Positions 27,581-40,271 of a stretch of 64,000 nucleotides of DNA are shown here, in pieces. The DNA lies in contig NZ_JNYD01000004.1 of the NCBI RefSeq assembly GCF_000717175.1, positions 248,001 to 312,000 on the forward strand. The letters are read 5' to 3'. Made by a program: the position numbers and the translations under genes. Numbering within the stretch: position 1 is the stretch's first letter; each line of letters starts with the position of its first letter. The notes below the pieces were generated by a model, which was given only the letters and a program-made list of their open reading frames with translations, made no database searches and was not told the origin of the DNA. This stretch comes from Pseudonocardia autotrophica. Its GTDB lineage: Bacteria; Actinomycetota; Actinomycetes; Mycobacteriales; Pseudonocardiaceae.

Positions 27581-28072
27581 TCACTTGTCGCGGAAGACGA
27601 CGACCTGCCGGCGCGGCTCCTCGCCCTCGCTCTCGCTGGAGACGCCCTTCACCGCGGCGACGGCGTCGTGCACGACCTTGCGCTCGAACGGGGTCATCGG
27701 GCGGAGCCGCACGGACTGGCCCGAGTCCTTGACCTCCTGCGCGGTCCGGGTGCCGAGCTCGGTGAGCTCGTCCCGGCGGCTCTGCCGCCAGCCGGCGATG
27801 TCCAGCATCAGCCGGCTGCGGTTGCCCGACGCCTGCTGCACGGCGAGCCGGGTCAGCTCCTGCAGCGACTCCAGCGCCTGGCCCCGGTCGCCCACGAGCT
27901 TCACGAGGTCCTCGCCGCCGTCGATGCTGACGATGGCCCGACCGGCCTCGACGTCGAGGTCGATGTCGCCGTCGTAGTCGAGGATGTCGAGCAGGCGCTC
28001 GAGGTAGTCGCCCGCGATGTCCCCCTCTTTGATCAGCTGGTCCTCGGACCCGCTCTCCGCGGTCTTCGGCAC
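27581..28072 (-). CDS. khpB: KhpB/Jag RNA-binding protein
   Basis: A 163-residue KH-R3H protein. The KH part has LLDILDYDGDIDLDVEAGRAIVSIDG and the GDRGQALESLQELTRLAVQQ loop, and R3H is the LRPMTPFERKVVHDAVA segment. Jag/KhpB proteins bind RNA and influence cell division and envelope synthesis. It lies between yidC and rsmG, the standard place. GTG 28072 follows GAGAGGAGA. Confidence 0.92.
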   Translation of the reverse strand: MPKTAESGSEDQLIKEGDIAGDYLERLLDILDYDGDIDLDVEAGRAIVSIDGGEDLVKLVGDRGQALESLQELTRLAVQQASGNRSRLMLDIAGWRQSRRDELTELGTRTAQEVKDSGQSVRLRPMTPFERKVVHDAVAAVKGVSSESEGEEPRRQVVVFRDK

Positions 28073-28208
28073 GTGTGTCTCCTCTCCACGTTGCGCTCGT
28101 CCGCTCCGCCCGGGCGGGTCGGACGAGGTGAGCGGGCGGCGCCGCCCGGCCGCCCGCTCGAAGGTCCGTCGAGGTCGGGGTCGCGTCGCCGCGCCCGCCG
28201 ACCTCGTG

Positions 28209-29324
28209 TCACCGGCGCTTCTTGCCCTTCCGGGCCTGCGTCCGGTTGCCGCCGCCGGGGCGCCCGCCCTGGCCGGCCGGCCGGTTCGCCGGCTTCCCGC
28301 CCACGGGCTTCGCTCCCGGCTTCGGCTTGTTCACGGGCTTGGCGCCCGGCTTCTTCGCGGGCGCGGCCGACGGGTCGCCGTCGCCGCTGCCGTTGGAGTC
28401 GATCTCCACCTCGTCGGCCGGCGCCGCACCGTTGGTGGCCCCGTCGGTCACGCCGCGGACGTCGCGCTGCGGCTTCTGGCCCGGCTTCGGGGCGAGGGAG
28501 TTGCGCTGCGCGGACGCCTTCTCCTTCTTCTCGGCCTCCTCGGCGTCGATCCTCTTGTAGACGACGTACTGCTGGCCGAGGGTCCAGAGGTTGTTGGAGA
28601 CCCAGTAGAACAGGATGGCGAGCGGGAGGAACGGGCCACCGACCACGACACCGATCGGGAACACGTACAGCATCAGCTTGTTCATGATCGCGGTCTGCGA
28701 GTTCGCCATGGCCGCGGGGTTGGCCGCCTGGCGGGCCACCGAGTGCCGCGCGGTGATGTGCGTGAAGATGCCCGCGATGATCATCAGCGGGATCATGACG
28801 ATCAGCTGGCTGGTCAGGTTGCCGCCGAGCTCGGCGAGGCTGGTCGTCGAGTACTGGGTGTTGACGACCGAGGCGCCCAGCTTGGCGCCGAAGAAGTCCG
28901 AGTCGACGAAGGAGCGCACCTCGTCGGCGCCGAAGAAGTAGTTCTCGGTCTTGCCCGGCTTGAACTCGCGCAGGACGTGGAACAGGCCGATGAACACCGG
29001 GACCTGCACCAGGACCGGCAGACAGCCGCCGAGCGGGTTCGCCCCGTTCTCCGACTGGAGCTTCTGCATCTCCGCGGCGAGCTTCTGCTTGTCGTTGGCG
29101 TACTTCTTCCGGAGCTTCTGCATCTCCGGCGCCATCTCCTGCATCTTCCGCATGGAGCGGACCTGCCCGACGAAGGGCTTGTACAGGATGGCGCGCAGGG
29201 TGAAGACCAGGAAGATCACCGCGAGCACCCAGGAGATGCCCGAGTCCGCGCCGAACACGAAGCCGAACGCCTTGTGCCAGACCCACATGATGAACGACAC
29301 GGGGTAGTAGATGAAGTTCAGCAC
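28209..29324 (-). CDS. yidC: Membrane protein insertase YidC
   Basis: A 371-residue Oxa1-family insertase. The first membrane segment ([20 protein letters not shown]) is followed by a charged coiled region ([18 protein letters not shown]), then segments around [34 protein letters not shown] and [20 protein letters not shown]. The conserved groove Arg lies in [11 protein letters not shown] long basic Lys/Pro/Gly-rich tail (about residues 290-371) may contact the ribosome. GTG 29324 is preferred to 29342 because a CGAGGAG ribosome site lies eight bases before it. It overlaps the yidD end by seven bases. Confidence 0.94.
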   Translation of the reverse strand: MLNFIYYPVSFIMWVWHKAFGFVFGADSGISWVLAVIFLVFTLRAILYKPFVGQVRSMRKMQEMAPEMQKLRKKYANDKQKLAAEMQKLQSENGANPLGGCLPVLVQVPVFIGLFHVLREFKPGKTENYFFGADEVRSFVDSDFFGAKLGASVVNTQYSTTSLAELGGNLTSQLIVMIPLMIIAGIFTHITARHSVARQAANPAAMANSQTAIMNKLMLYVFPIGVVVGGPFLPLAILFYWVSNNLWTLGQQYVVYKRIDAEEAEKKEKASAQRNSLAPKPGQKPQRDVRGVTDGATNGAAPADEVEIDSNGSGDGDPSAAPAKKPGAKPVNKPKPGAKPVGGKPANRPAGQGGRPGGGNRTQARKGKKRR

Positions 29325-29653
29325 GGCGCTTGCTCCTCGCACTTCTCAGTGCAGTCGGCGGCTCGACGGTCGTCGGGGCGGGCGGGGCGATCGGGTTCCT
29401 CGGGCTCCGGGTCCTGATCCGGGGCCCGGGGTGGTACCGGGTCCACCCCGCCAGGGTGCCACGGGTGGCAGCGCAGCAGCCGTCGCACGGCCAGCCACGT
29501 GCCGCGCGCCGCGCCGTGCACCTGCACGGCCTCGAGCGCGTAGGCGCTGCAGCTCGGGTAGAAGCGGCAGGTCGGGGGCAGCGCGGGGGAGATCCAGCGC
29601 TGGTAGACGCGCACCGCGCCGACCAGGACGCGGGCCGCGGGGGAGGGGCTCAC
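29318..29653 (-). CDS. yidD: Membrane protein insertion efficiency factor YidD
   Basis: A 111-residue protein with the YidD signature: [27 protein letters not shown] and [18 protein letters not shown]. The Cys residues and CHPWHPGG are invariant in the family. It is thought to help YidC-dependent insertion at the membrane. The start overlaps the rnpA stop by four bases. The C-terminal 35 residues are acidic and Pro-rich, longer than in the minimal family. Confidence 0.93.
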   Translation of the reverse strand: MSPSPAARVLVGAVRVYQRWISPALPPTCRFYPSCSAYALEAVQVHGAARGTWLAVRRLLRCHPWHPGGVDPVPPRAPDQDPEPEEPDRPARPDDRRAADCTEKCEEQAPC

Positions 29654-30027
29654 CGGGCGGGCTCCCGGCCCCGCAGCTTCTTCGACGCGGAGCGCAGCGC
29701 GGAGTCCAGGTCCGCGCCGAGCTCGGCGGAGGTCGCCGCGGCGGCGGGCGGGAGCGCCCGCACGACGAGCGACGACCCGGTCGGCAGGATGCCGAGCCGG
29801 GCCGCGACGAGATGACGCAACCGCCGGGCCACGCGGTGGCGGACCACCGCGTTCCCGACGGCCTTGCTCACGACGAACCCGGCCCGCGGCGGAGCCTGCG
29901 AGGCCGGGTCGGTGGTGGACGCCATGTCCAGATGTACGACGAGCCGGGAGCGGCCCGCACGGCGGCCGTGGCGGATCGTCGAGGCGAACTCGTCCCGACG
30001 GGTCAGCCGGGCGCCGGCGGGCAGCAC
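29650..30027 (-). CDS. rnpA: Ribonuclease P protein component
   Basis: A 125-residue basic protein. [19 protein letters not shown] opens it and [25 protein letters not shown] holds the RNR-type motif (here [11 protein letters not shown]). It is the protein cofactor that helps the RNase P RNA remove tRNA 5' leaders. GTG 30027 lies 16 bases after rpmH, the conserved rpmH-rnpA pairing. Confidence 0.94.
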   Translation of the reverse strand: MLPAGARLTRRDEFASTIRHGRRAGRSRLVVHLDMASTTDPASQAPPRAGFVVSKAVGNAVVRHRVARRLRHLVAARLGILPTGSSLVVRALPPAAAATSAELGADLDSALRSASKKLRGREPAR

Positions 30028-30043
30028 TCCGACGGTGCGGGGA

Positions 30044-30181
30044 TCAGGCCGAGAGCTGCGAGCGGCCCTTGCGGCGGCGCGCGGAGATGATCGCGCGCCC
30101 GGCGCGCGTGCGCATCCGAAGCCGGAAGCCGTGCGTCTTGGCCCGGCGGCGGTTGTTCGGCTGAAAGGTGCGCTTGCTCAC
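30044..30181 (-). CDS. rpmH: 50S ribosomal protein L34
   Basis: A 45-residue, very basic protein: [19 protein letters not shown], then [19 protein letters not shown]. It is the most conserved small gene next to dnaA. The start GTG 30181 leaves the family-standard length. Transcription runs away from dnaA, so the 537-base gap holds divergent promoters. Confidence 0.97.
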   Translation of the reverse strand: MSKRTFQPNNRRRAKTHGFRLRMRTRAGRAIISARRRKGRSQLSA

Positions 30182-30718
30182 GGTCGACTCTCCCGGTCGA
30201 CGGCGCCGCGGGGTGCTCGGGCCGTCGGTAGCTTCTGATCTCGGTCGTGCGCGGTGGCAGCATCTGCCGTGTCGGGGCACGCGGACGTGCCGGCGACGGG
30301 ACCGCGCCTGCAGACCAGGGTACGCAGCCGCTTCCGAGCGGTGCAAACCACCCCCGCGGCGGCCCCGATCCCGGTGACGACGAGGGTGCGCTGCGTGATC
30401 GCCGCAGGTTGGGACGGGGGCGTCGGACGGGTCCGTACAGGCTCCCGACCTGCGCATCTTGTGACCTCGGGCCGGTCGTTGTTAGCGTGCGGGCTTCGCA
30501 GTTCCATCCGGGGGGATCGGGGCTTCTCCGACTGTCACACGACGGACGCTGCGGGCGCGCGCCCGACAGGAGGGTGGTCGCGGCCCGCCGTACTCCCCTG
30601 CGTACGGTCTACGCACATGTGTGGATAAGTCTGGGGATGCCCAGCCCACACCGACGAGACGACGAACGAGGTCGTGCCCACCGCTCCCCACGGTCGGCAC
30701 GCGGAGAGGGGCCGAGCG
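30182..30718. promoter_or_regulatory. dnaA/rpmH divergent promoter region
   Basis: The gap has no gene. Toward dnaA a plausible sigma-70-like promoter is TTGTGA (30459-30464), 18 bases, TAGCGT (30483-30488). A perfect DnaA box TGTGGATAA sits at 30620-30628 between that promoter and the dnaA start, the usual autoregulatory place. A TGGGGATG word follows within ten bases. The rpmH promoter on the other strand could not be fixed. Confidence 0.6.
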
Positions 30719-32380
30719 GTGGCCGAACCCGGTGACCTCGCCCAGGTGTGGAGCCTGGTCATCGCCGACCTCGCCGGACCCGCGACGGATCCGGGCTCGC
30801 CCGGACTGTCCGCGCAGCAGCGCGCCTTCCTGCGGCTGACCCGCCCGCTCGGGCTCCTCGACGGCACGGCCCTGCTCGCCGCGCCCAGCGAGTTCGCGAA
30901 GGACGCGATCGAGCGCATTCTCCGGCGCCCGATCAGCGATGCCATCGGCCGGCACATGGGCGTGCAGGTGAACCTCGCGGTGGTGGTCGACGCCAACGCC
31001 GCCTCCGGCGGGACGGACGTCCCGGACCCGCCGTCGCGCGTGCGGCCCGGTGCCCCGTCGCTCGGCGAGATCGCCGACGGTCGGAGCCCGGTCGCGGCGG
31101 CACCCCTGCCCGGCATGGCGCCCCCGGCATCGAACGGGGCGGACGGCACGGTGCACGACGCGCCCACCCCGCCGTCGGGCATCCCGGTGGACCCGGCCGC
31201 GGCCGCGGCGCTCCCCGAGCCCGCCGGGGTCGACCGCGCCGAGCCGCCGGTCCCCGGCGAGGCCGGCCCGCTCACCCCCGGCCGTCCCGAGGTGTGGCCG
31301 ACCTACTCGGCCCCGCAGGCGGGCGACCCGGTCGCACCGCGCTCGCAGACCCGGCTGAACGAGAAGTACACCTTCGACACCTTCGTCATCGGGGCGTCGA
31401 ACCGCTTCTCGCACGCCGCGGCGGTGGCGGTGGCCGAGGCGCCGGCGCGCGCCTACAACCCGCTCTTCATCTGGGGCGAGTCCGGGCTGGGCAAGACCCA
31501 CCTGCTGCACGCGGTGGGGCACTACGCCCAGCGGCTCTTCCCGGGGATGCGGGTGCGGTACGTCAGTACCGAGGAGTTCACGAACGACTTCATCAACTCC
31601 CTGCGCGACGACCGCAAGGTCGCCTTCCAGCGCCGCTACCGGGACGTCGACGTCCTGCTGGTCGACGACATCCAGTTCCTGGAGGGGAAGGAGGGGACCC
31701 AGGAGGAGTTCTTCCACACCTTCAACACCCTCCACAACGCGAACAAGCAGATCGTCGTCTCCTCCGACCGGCCGCCGAAGCGTCTCGAGACCCTCGAGGA
31801 CCGCATGCGCACCCGGTTCGAGTGGGGCCTGATCACCGACATCCAGCCGCCCGAGCTGGAGACGCGCATCGCGATCCTCCGGAAGAAGGCCGCGCAGGAC
31901 CGGCTCGCCGTGCCCGGGGACGTGCTGGAGTTCATCGCCGAGCGCATCGAGCGGAACATCCGTGAGCTCGAGGGCGCGCTGATCCGCGTGACGGCCTTCG
32001 CCTCGCTCAACCGGCAGCCGGTCGACACGCAGCTCGCCGAGATCGTGCTGCGCGACCTCATCCCCGACTCGGCCGCCTCCGAGATCACCGCGCCGACGAT
32101 CATGGCGGTCACCGCCGAGTTCTTCGACGTGACGATGGAGGAGCTCTGCGGGCCGGGGAAGACGAAGGCCCTCGCCCAGGCCCGCCAGATCTCCATGTAC
32201 CTGTGCCGCGAGCTCACCGACCTCTCGCTGCCGCGCATCGGGCAGACCTTCGGCGGCCGCGACCACACCACGGTCATGCACGCGGACAAGAAGATCCGCA
32301 ACGAGATCTCGCTGCGTCGTAAGACCTTCGAGCAGGTGCAGGAGCTCACCGCCCGCATCAAGCAGCGCGCCCGGCACTGA
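30719..32380 (+). CDS. dnaA: Chromosomal replication initiator DnaA
   Basis: A 553-residue AAA+ initiator. Domain I spans about residues 1-85 ([14 protein letters not shown]). A long Ala/Pro-rich domain II linker runs to about residue 200, then the AAA+ core with GESGLGKTH (Walker A), [13 protein letters not shown] (Walker B) and domain III. Domain IV ends with [15 protein letters not shown], the DnaA-box-binding signature. GTG 30719 is chosen for the GGAGAGGGG ribosome site at 30703-30711 and the match of the new N-terminus to mycobacterial DnaA; GTG 30674 is the alternative. Confidence 0.97.
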   Translation: MAEPGDLAQVWSLVIADLAGPATDPGSPGLSAQQRAFLRLTRPLGLLDGTALLAAPSEFAKDAIERILRRPISDAIGRHMGVQVNLAVVVDANAASGGTDVPDPPSRVRPGAPSLGEIADGRSPVAAAPLPGMAPPASNGADGTVHDAPTPPSGIPVDPAAAAALPEPAGVDRAEPPVPGEAGPLTPGRPEVWPTYSAPQAGDPVAPRSQTRLNEKYTFDTFVIGASNRFSHAAAVAVAEAPARAYNPLFIWGESGLGKTHLLHAVGHYAQRLFPGMRVRYVSTEEFTNDFINSLRDDRKVAFQRRYRDVDVLLVDDIQFLEGKEGTQEEFFHTFNTLHNANKQIVVSSDRPPKRLETLEDRMRTRFEWGLITDIQPPELETRIAILRKKAAQDRLAVPGDVLEFIAERIERNIRELEGALIRVTAFASLNRQPVDTQLAEIVLRDLIPDSAASEITAPTIMAVTAEFFDVTMEELCGPGKTKALAQARQISMYLCRELTDLSLPRIGQTFGGRDHTTVMHADKKIRNEISLRRKTFEQVQELTARIKQRARH

Positions 32381-33645
32381 GGGCGGCTGCCCTCCGGTGG
32401 CCGGAGGGCAGCCTCGGGCAGCGTGCGAATCGGTGTGCGCCGGCTCGGCGCCCTACGGCGGCGCGCTCACCGACGTGATCGTCGTCCGGGACCGCTCGAC
32501 GCCACGGGCGACCGATCTGCGCCCGAGCCGACGATCACGGACGCCCCACCGGCCTCGCGGCGCTCCACATCTCCCGACTCGCGCCACCGGAGCCTCCGAC
32601 TCGCGGGCGCGCGAGCAGCGAAGATCGCGAGTTGTCCCCAGCCATCCCCAAGCTCTCCGGCCGGGAGGAGCCCGCCGCAGCACGAGCCGCCCGATCTCGC
32701 ACCGTCACCGGCTGCACCGGACCACCTGCACCCACACGGCTCATCGCGAACGGGCCTCTGCGGCCGTCTCAGCGCCTCTCCGCAGCACGCGGAACGACCG
32801 CCGTGGAGATCCACTTCCGCTTCGCCGCCTCCCACACCTCCCGACCGCGATCTCCATCCGGTAGAGATCGAAATCGCCCGCGTGTCGCTCCCGCCCTCAC
32901 CGCTCGTCGTCCGGTAGGGGGCGTTCGGCGCACGGCCGGCCCAGCGCCGGGCTCGCGGCGTGACCGATCCGCTCACGGTCAGTTGCGGAACGTGTGCAGG
33001 GCGGGACTTCTGAGGGTGCCGCCCGTCGCCACCGGGTTGCCGCGAGGACGCCGACCGGTCGCACAGCGTGGACGCACGGCCACGCTTCACCCACATCTGG
33101 GGACAACTCTGTGGATTGTCGTGCCGCAGCCCGTGGACGGACGCCCCGAGAACAGTGGACAACTCCCCACCGGGACGGGGATGGGCGTCGGACAACCTCG
33201 CGAGAACGCCGGCCATCCACGGCCCGCCGCGTCCGTCCCGACTCGGTCCCGAGGCTCGGTCCCCAGGACGCCGCACCGCGCGACCTGCGACGACGACGGC
33301 CATCCACACTGTGCACAGGCCCTGTCTCTGCTTCTGGAGTTCTCTCTTCGAGGAACTACAAGAGAAAGAAGGGGGTGGATGGAGGACACGGACGGGGCAC
33401 GAGCCGATCTCCGCCGACCGCTCGCCGGACGGCGACCGGGCGACGTGACACCCGGACGCGGGAGGCTCTACGGTGAGTCGGCCGATCCCGGACCGCCGGG
33501 TCGTCGGCGGGATCCCGGGGAGCCGTTCACGGCCGAGCCGCCGGACCCCGTCGGGGACCCACCTCGTCCGGGCTCCTCACAGCCCGTCCCGTGTGCCCGC
33601 CTCCCGGTCACACCCAGTGACCACCGGTGAAAGGTCTCCCTCGCC
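32381..33645. other. oriC: Origin of replication, oriC
   Basis: The 1265-base dnaA-dnaN gap is the expected actinobacterial origin. DnaA-box-like sequences visible: TTGTCCCCA 32632-32640; TGGGGACAA 33098-33106; TGTGGATTG 33110-33118; AGTGGACAA 33154-33162; CATCCACAC 33301-33309; TGTGCACAG 33310-33318. An AT-richer patch with a hairpin (about 33341-33372) precedes dnaN and could be the unwinding site. Copies of the CCGACTCGCG repeat lie at 32569-32600. No gene is supported here. Fewer good boxes are visible than in streptomycetes, where about 19 are known. Confidence 0.85.
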
Positions 33646-34800
33646 ATGAAGTTCCGGGTCGAACGCGACGTCCTCGCCGACGCTGCCGCCTGGGTGGCAC
33701 GCAGCCTGCCCGCGCGGCCGCCGGTTCCGGTCCTCGGTGGTGTCCTGATCGACGCCGCCTCGGGGGAGGGCGGCGACCGGCTCACGGTCTCCGGGTTCGA
33801 CTACGAGACCTCGGCCCGCGTGGAGCTCGACGCGACGATCGGCGACCCAGGCCAGGTGCTCGTCTCCGGCCGGCTGCTCGCGGACATCACCCGCGCCCTG
33901 CCGAACAAGCCGGTCGACCTCGTGGTCGACGGCGCCCGGGCCACGATCAACTGCGGGAACAGCCGGTTCTCGCTGCCGATCATGCCGGTGGAGGACTACC
34001 CGCAGCTGCCGGCGATGCCGCAGCGCGCCGGCGCGGTCGACGCCGCGGAGCTGGCCGGGGCGGTCGCCCAGGTGGCCGTCGCCGCGGGCCGGGACGACAC
34101 GCTGCCGATGCTCACCGGCGTCCGGCTGGAGATCGAGGGCTCCCGGCTGACCCTGGCCGCCACGGACCGGTTCCGGCTCGCGGTCCGCGAGCTCGACTGG
34201 CAGCCCGAGGACGCCGGCGTGTCCACCGCCGTGCTCATCCCGGCGAAGACGCTCTCGGACGTGGCGAAGACGCTCGCCGGCGCCGGCACCGTCGAGATCG
34301 CGCTCTCCGCGGGCGACGGGATGCTCGGCATGACCGGTGGCGGCCGCCGCGCCACCACCCGCCTGCTCGACGCCGAGTTCCCGCGCTTCCGGCAGCTGAT
34401 CCCCGCCGAGCACACCACCGCGGCCGAGCTCGAGGTCGCCGCGCTCGTCGAGGCGATCAAGCGCGTGTCGCTGGTCGCGGACCGCGTCGCGCAGATCCGG
34501 CTGGAGTTCGGCGAGGAGGGCCTGCGGCTCGCGGCCGGCGGCGAGGACGTCGGGAGCGCCGAGGAGGAGCTGCCCTGCGCGCTCGACGGCACCGCGCTCA
34601 CCATCGCGTTCAACCCCGGCTACCTGCTCGACGCCCTCGGCGCGCTGCACACCGAGAAGGCGCAGCTCACGTTCACCACGCCGAACCGGCCCGCCCTGGT
34701 GCGCCCGGTCGTCCCGCCGGCCGACGGTGAGGACGCGGGTGACGCCCCCGCCGTTCCGGGGTACCTCCACCTGCTGATGCCGGTCCGCCTGCCGGGCTGA
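33646..34800 (+). CDS. dnaN: DNA polymerase III sliding clamp, beta subunit
   Basis: A 384-residue clamp with three repeated domains. It starts MKFRVERDVLADAAAWVARSLP and includes FDYETSARVELDA, LTGVRLEIEGSRLTLAATDRFRLA and FNPGYLLDAL. It ends YLHLLMPVRLPG, the C-terminal strand that pairs at the dimer interface and partner pocket. It tethers polymerase to DNA. Its stop codon lies inside the first of two tandem 31-bp repeats. Confidence 0.97.
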   Translation: MKFRVERDVLADAAAWVARSLPARPPVPVLGGVLIDAASGEGGDRLTVSGFDYETSARVELDATIGDPGQVLVSGRLLADITRALPNKPVDLVVDGARATINCGNSRFSLPIMPVEDYPQLPAMPQRAGAVDAAELAGAVAQVAVAAGRDDTLPMLTGVRLEIEGSRLTLAATDRFRLAVRELDWQPEDAGVSTAVLIPAKTLSDVAKTLAGAGTVEIALSAGDGMLGMTGGGRRATTRLLDAEFPRFRQLIPAEHTTAAELEVAALVEAIKRVSLVADRVAQIRLEFGEEGLRLAAGGEDVGSAEEELPCALDGTALTIAFNPGYLLDALGALHTEKAQLTFTTPNRPALVRPVVPPADGEDAGDAPAVPGYLHLLMPVRLPG

Positions 34801-34858
34801 GCGGAGCTCGCGGAGCGAACATCAGCGCTGAGCGGAGCTCGCGAAGCGAGTATCGGCG
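34797..34858 (+). repeat. Two tandem copies (B, C) of the 31-bp dispersed repeat
   Basis: Copy B is 34797-34827 and copy C 34828-34858, directly abutting; both begin CTGAGCGGAGCTCGCG. Copy B includes the dnaN stop codon TGA (34798-34800). Copy A at 22206-22236 is the same sequence in the opposite direction. Confidence 0.9.
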
Positions 34859-34962
34859 TCCGAGCGCCGTGCTCCGACTGATCGTCGCGCCGTCCGATGC
34901 GGCACGATGGGTCCGGCGCCGGCCGGCGCGGGGACCCACGAGCGAGCTGTAGGGAGCGGGAC

Positions 34963-35910
34963 GTGCAACTCGGACTGATCGGCCTGGGCCGCATGGGCGG
35001 CAACATGCGGGACCGGGTGCGCGCGGCGGGCCACGAGGTCGTCGGGTTCGACCCGCGGCCCGAGGTGACCGACGTGCCGTCGCTCGAGGACCTCGCGAAG
35101 GCGCTGTCCGCGCCGCGGGTGGTCTGGGTGATGGTGCCCTCCGGCGAGCCGACCCGCTCCACGGTCCGCGCGCTGGCCGACATCCTCGAGCCCGGCGACC
35201 TGGTGATCGACGGCGGCAACTCCCGCTACACCGACGACGCCCCGAACGCGGAGCTGTTGCACGGCAGGGGGATCGGCTACGTCGACTGTGGTGTGTCCGG
35301 CGGCATCTGGGGCAAGGACAACGGCTACGGCCTGATGGCGGGCGGCGCCCCGGAGCACATCGAGCTCGCCATGCCGATCTTCGACGCGCTGCGGCCGGAG
35401 GGCCCGCGCGAGGAGGGCTTCGCCCACGCCGGCCCGGTCGGTGCCGGCCACTTCTCGAAGATGGTGCACAACGGCATCGAGTACGGCCTGATGCAGGCCT
35501 ACGCCGAGGGCTTCGAGCTGATGGAGGCCTCGCCGCTGGTCGAGGACGTGCCCGGGGTGATCCAGGCGTGGTCGCGCGGCACCGTCGTCCGGTCCTGGTT
35601 GCTGGACCTGCTGGTCAACGCGCTGTCCGACGACCCGCACCTGGCCGACCTCGAGGGCTACGTCGACGACTCCGGCGAGGGCCGGTGGACGATCGAGGAG
35701 GCCATCCAGCACGCAGTTCCGCTTCCGGTGATCTCCGCGGCGCTTTTCGCGCGCTTCGCCTCCCGGCAGGACGAGTCGCCCGCGATGAAGGCGGTCGCGG
35801 CGCTGCGCAACCAGTTCGGCGGGCACGCGGTGAAGAAGGCCGCCGGCCCGGCCGGCGCCCCCGGTGACGTCGCGGGACCCAGCTCGGGCACCGGCTCCAC
35901 CCACGGCTGA
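34963..35910 (+). CDS. gnd: 6-phosphogluconate dehydrogenase, short decarboxylating form
   Basis: A 315-residue protein of the short 6-phosphogluconate dehydrogenase group. GLIGLGRMGGNM is the dinucleotide fold, VIDGGNSRYTDD and GGIWGKDNGYGLMAGG the substrate loops, and GHFSKMVHNGIEYGLMQAYAEG holds the catalytic Lys and the conserved His/Asn. It oxidises 6-phosphogluconate to ribulose 5-phosphate. Location between dnaN and recF is typical of actinobacteria. GTG 34963 follows AGGGAGCGGG, with TAGGGA also upstream; an earlier in-frame start would cross non-coding sequence. Confidence 0.92.
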   Translation: MQLGLIGLGRMGGNMRDRVRAAGHEVVGFDPRPEVTDVPSLEDLAKALSAPRVVWVMVPSGEPTRSTVRALADILEPGDLVIDGGNSRYTDDAPNAELLHGRGIGYVDCGVSGGIWGKDNGYGLMAGGAPEHIELAMPIFDALRPEGPREEGFAHAGPVGAGHFSKMVHNGIEYGLMQAYAEGFELMEASPLVEDVPGVIQAWSRGTVVRSWLLDLLVNALSDDPHLADLEGYVDDSGEGRWTIEEAIQHAVPLPVISAALFARFASRQDESPAMKAVAALRNQFGGHAVKKAAGPAGAPGDVAGPSSGTGSTHG

Positions 35911-35924
35911 GGTAGACCTGCGAG

Positions 35925-37061
35925 GTGCATCTCCGTCGGCTCGCGGTCGAGGACTTCCGCTCCTGGGAACGCGCGGAGCTCCTCCTGGAACCGGGCGTCA
36001 CCGTCCTGGTCGGGTCCAACGGCGTCGGCAAGACGAACCTGGTCGAGGCGATCGGGTACCTCGCCACGCTCGGCTCGCACCGGGTCGCCACGGACGCCCC
36101 GCTGATCCGGCGCGGCGCCCAGCGCGCCATCGTCCGCGGCCAGGTCGTGCACCAGGGCCGCGAGCTGAACGTCGAGCTGGAGATCACCGCCGGCAAGGCC
36201 AACCGGGCGCGGGTCAACCGTGCGCCGGTGGCGCGCCCGCGCGAGATCCTCGGCATCCTGCGCAGCGTCCTGTTCGCGCCGGAGGACCTCGCCCTCGTCC
36301 GCGGCGACCCCGGCGAGCGCCGGCGGTTCCTCGACGAGCTGCTCGTGGCCCGCTACCCGCGCTACGCCGGCGTGCGCAGCGACTACGAGCGTGTGCTGCG
36401 GCAGCGGTCCGCGCTGCTCAAGACCGCACGCAACCGCCACGCCGACCTCTCCACCCTCGAGGTCTGGGACGGGCACCTCGCCCGGCACGGTGCCGCGCTG
36501 CTGGCCGGCCGGCTCGACCTGGTCGAGGGCATCGCGCCGCACGCCGAGAAGGCCTTCGCCGAGGTGGCGCCGTCGTCGGATCCCTTGACGCTGGCCTACC
36601 GGTGCTCGATCCCCGGCGAGCTGCCCCCCTCACCACAAGAGCTCGAGGCGCTCCTCCTCGACGAGCTCGCCCAGGTGCGCCGGCAGGAGATCGAGCGCGG
36701 GGTGTGCCTGGTCGGCCCGCACCGGGACGACCTGCTGCTCAACCTCGGCGAGGGGCCGGCGAAGGGCTACGCGAGCCACGGCGAGTCGTGGGCGATCGCG
36801 CTCGCGCTTCGGCTGGCCTCGTACCGGCTGCTGAAGGCCGACGACGTCGAGCCCGTCCTCATCCTCGACGACGTGTTCGCCGAGCTGGACGCGCAACGGC
36901 GGCGCGCGTTGTCCGCGGTCGCCGCGGAGGCGGAGCAGGTCGTCGTGACCGCGGCGGTCGCGGAGGACGTCCCGGCGGAGCTGCTGGGGACGCGCTATGC
37001 GGTGGGCGGTGGATCGGCGGTACGGGTCGAACCGGACACACCACCGCCGAACACCACCTGA
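35925..37061 (+). CDS. recF: DNA replication and repair protein RecF
   Basis: A 378-residue SMC-like ATPase. [19 protein letters not shown] is followed by the Walker [16 protein letters not shown] (about residues 33-47), the signature region [19 protein letters not shown], and Walker [15 protein letters not shown]. It loads RecA at gaps together with RecO and RecR. GTG 35925 lies 14 bases after gnd. Confidence 0.95.
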   Translation: MHLRRLAVEDFRSWERAELLLEPGVTVLVGSNGVGKTNLVEAIGYLATLGSHRVATDAPLIRRGAQRAIVRGQVVHQGRELNVELEITAGKANRARVNRAPVARPREILGILRSVLFAPEDLALVRGDPGERRRFLDELLVARYPRYAGVRSDYERVLRQRSALLKTARNRHADLSTLEVWDGHLARHGAALLAGRLDLVEGIAPHAEKAFAEVAPSSDPLTLAYRCSIPGELPPSPQELEALLLDELAQVRRQEIERGVCLVGPHRDDLLLNLGEGPAKGYASHGESWAIALALRLASYRLLKADDVEPVLILDDVFAELDAQRRRALSAVAAEAEQVVVTAAVAEDVPAELLGTRYAVGGGSAVRVEPDTPPPNTT

Positions 37062-37108
37062 CGTGCGACGGAACGGAAGACGTCGAGCGCCCTCCGGGCG
37101 GGCGCTCC

Positions 37109-37230
37109 TGGGGACAAGGTTGTGGATACTGTGGATAACTCCCGCTCCTCTCGTGACTCCCGTCACAACACACCGCCCGCCGCGAACGATCGACCGTCGG
37201 ACCGACCGGTAGCCCACAACCCTGTCCACA
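37109..37230. promoter_or_regulatory. Cluster of DnaA-box-like sequences at the dciA start
   Basis: TGGGGACAA (37109-37117), TGTGGATAC (37121-37129), TGTGGATAA (37130-37138, a perfect consensus box) and CTGTCCACA (37222-37230) lie within 122 bases. Two of them contain the candidate GTG start codons of the dciA-like gene (37122 and 37131). DnaA bound here would block that start; see findings. Confidence 0.65.
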
Positions 37231-37805
37231 CCCCTGGGGACGAGACCGCTCGTACCGCTCGGCGCGACGGGGAGGAACCGGTCGGCGACGGTGAGCGACG
37301 CGGTGCGGACCTCGCCCGGGATGCGCTGGCGGCCGCCCGGGAGGCCAACGCCCAGAAGCGGCAGGAGCGGGAGGCCGAGCAGCGGGGCGTGCGGCCGAAG
37401 GGCTTCGGCCGCGGTCGCCGCCGGCGCTGGTCCGGCCCCGGCCCGGACAACCGCGACCCGCAGCCGTTCGGCCGGGTGGTGTCCCGGGTGGCGATGGACC
37501 GCGGCTGGTCCTCGCGGCTGACCGACGCGACGGTGCTGGGCCGCTGGCCCACGCTCGTCGGGCCGGACATCGCCGACCACTGCACGCCGGTCTCGCTGCG
37601 GGACGGCGAGCTGACCCTGCAGGCGGAGTCGACCGCGTGGGCCACGCAGCTCCGGACGTTGCAGCGCCAGCTGCTGCAGCGGCTCGCCGGGGCGGTGGGG
37701 CCGGACGTCGTGCGCCGGATCCGCGTGGTCGGGCCGAGCGGGCCGAGCTGGCGGCACGGCCCCCGCCACGTCCGCGGCCGCGGCCCCCGGGACACGTACG
37801 GCTGA
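37122..37805 (+). CDS. dciA: DUF721 / DciA-like helicase-loading factor
   Basis: A protein of up to 227 residues. The C-terminal 110 residues hold the DUF721 domain ([65 protein letters not shown]). DciA proteins assist loading of replicative helicase in bacteria lacking DnaC/DnaI, and the actinobacterial copy sits between recF and gyrB as here. The N-terminal 115 residues are a disordered, Arg/Glu-rich extension with [20 protein letters not shown]. No ribosome site precedes GTG 37122 or 37131, so the exact start is uncertain; both lie within DnaA-box-like sequence. Confidence 0.82.
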   Translation: MDTVDNSRSSRDSRHNTPPAANDRPSDRPVAHNPVHTPGDETARTARRDGEEPVGDGERRGADLARDALAAAREANAQKRQEREAEQRGVRPKGFGRGRRRRWSGPGPDNRDPQPFGRVVSRVAMDRGWSSRLTDATVLGRWPTLVGPDIADHCTPVSLRDGELTLQAESTAWATQLRTLQRQLLQRLAGAVGPDVVRRIRVVGPSGPSWRHGPRHVRGRGPRDTYG

Positions 37806-40220
<2,415 letters not shown>

Positions 40221-40271
40221 ATCACACGCCTGTTCTAGACGCACGTACGGATCGCACGTGAGAGAAGGACG

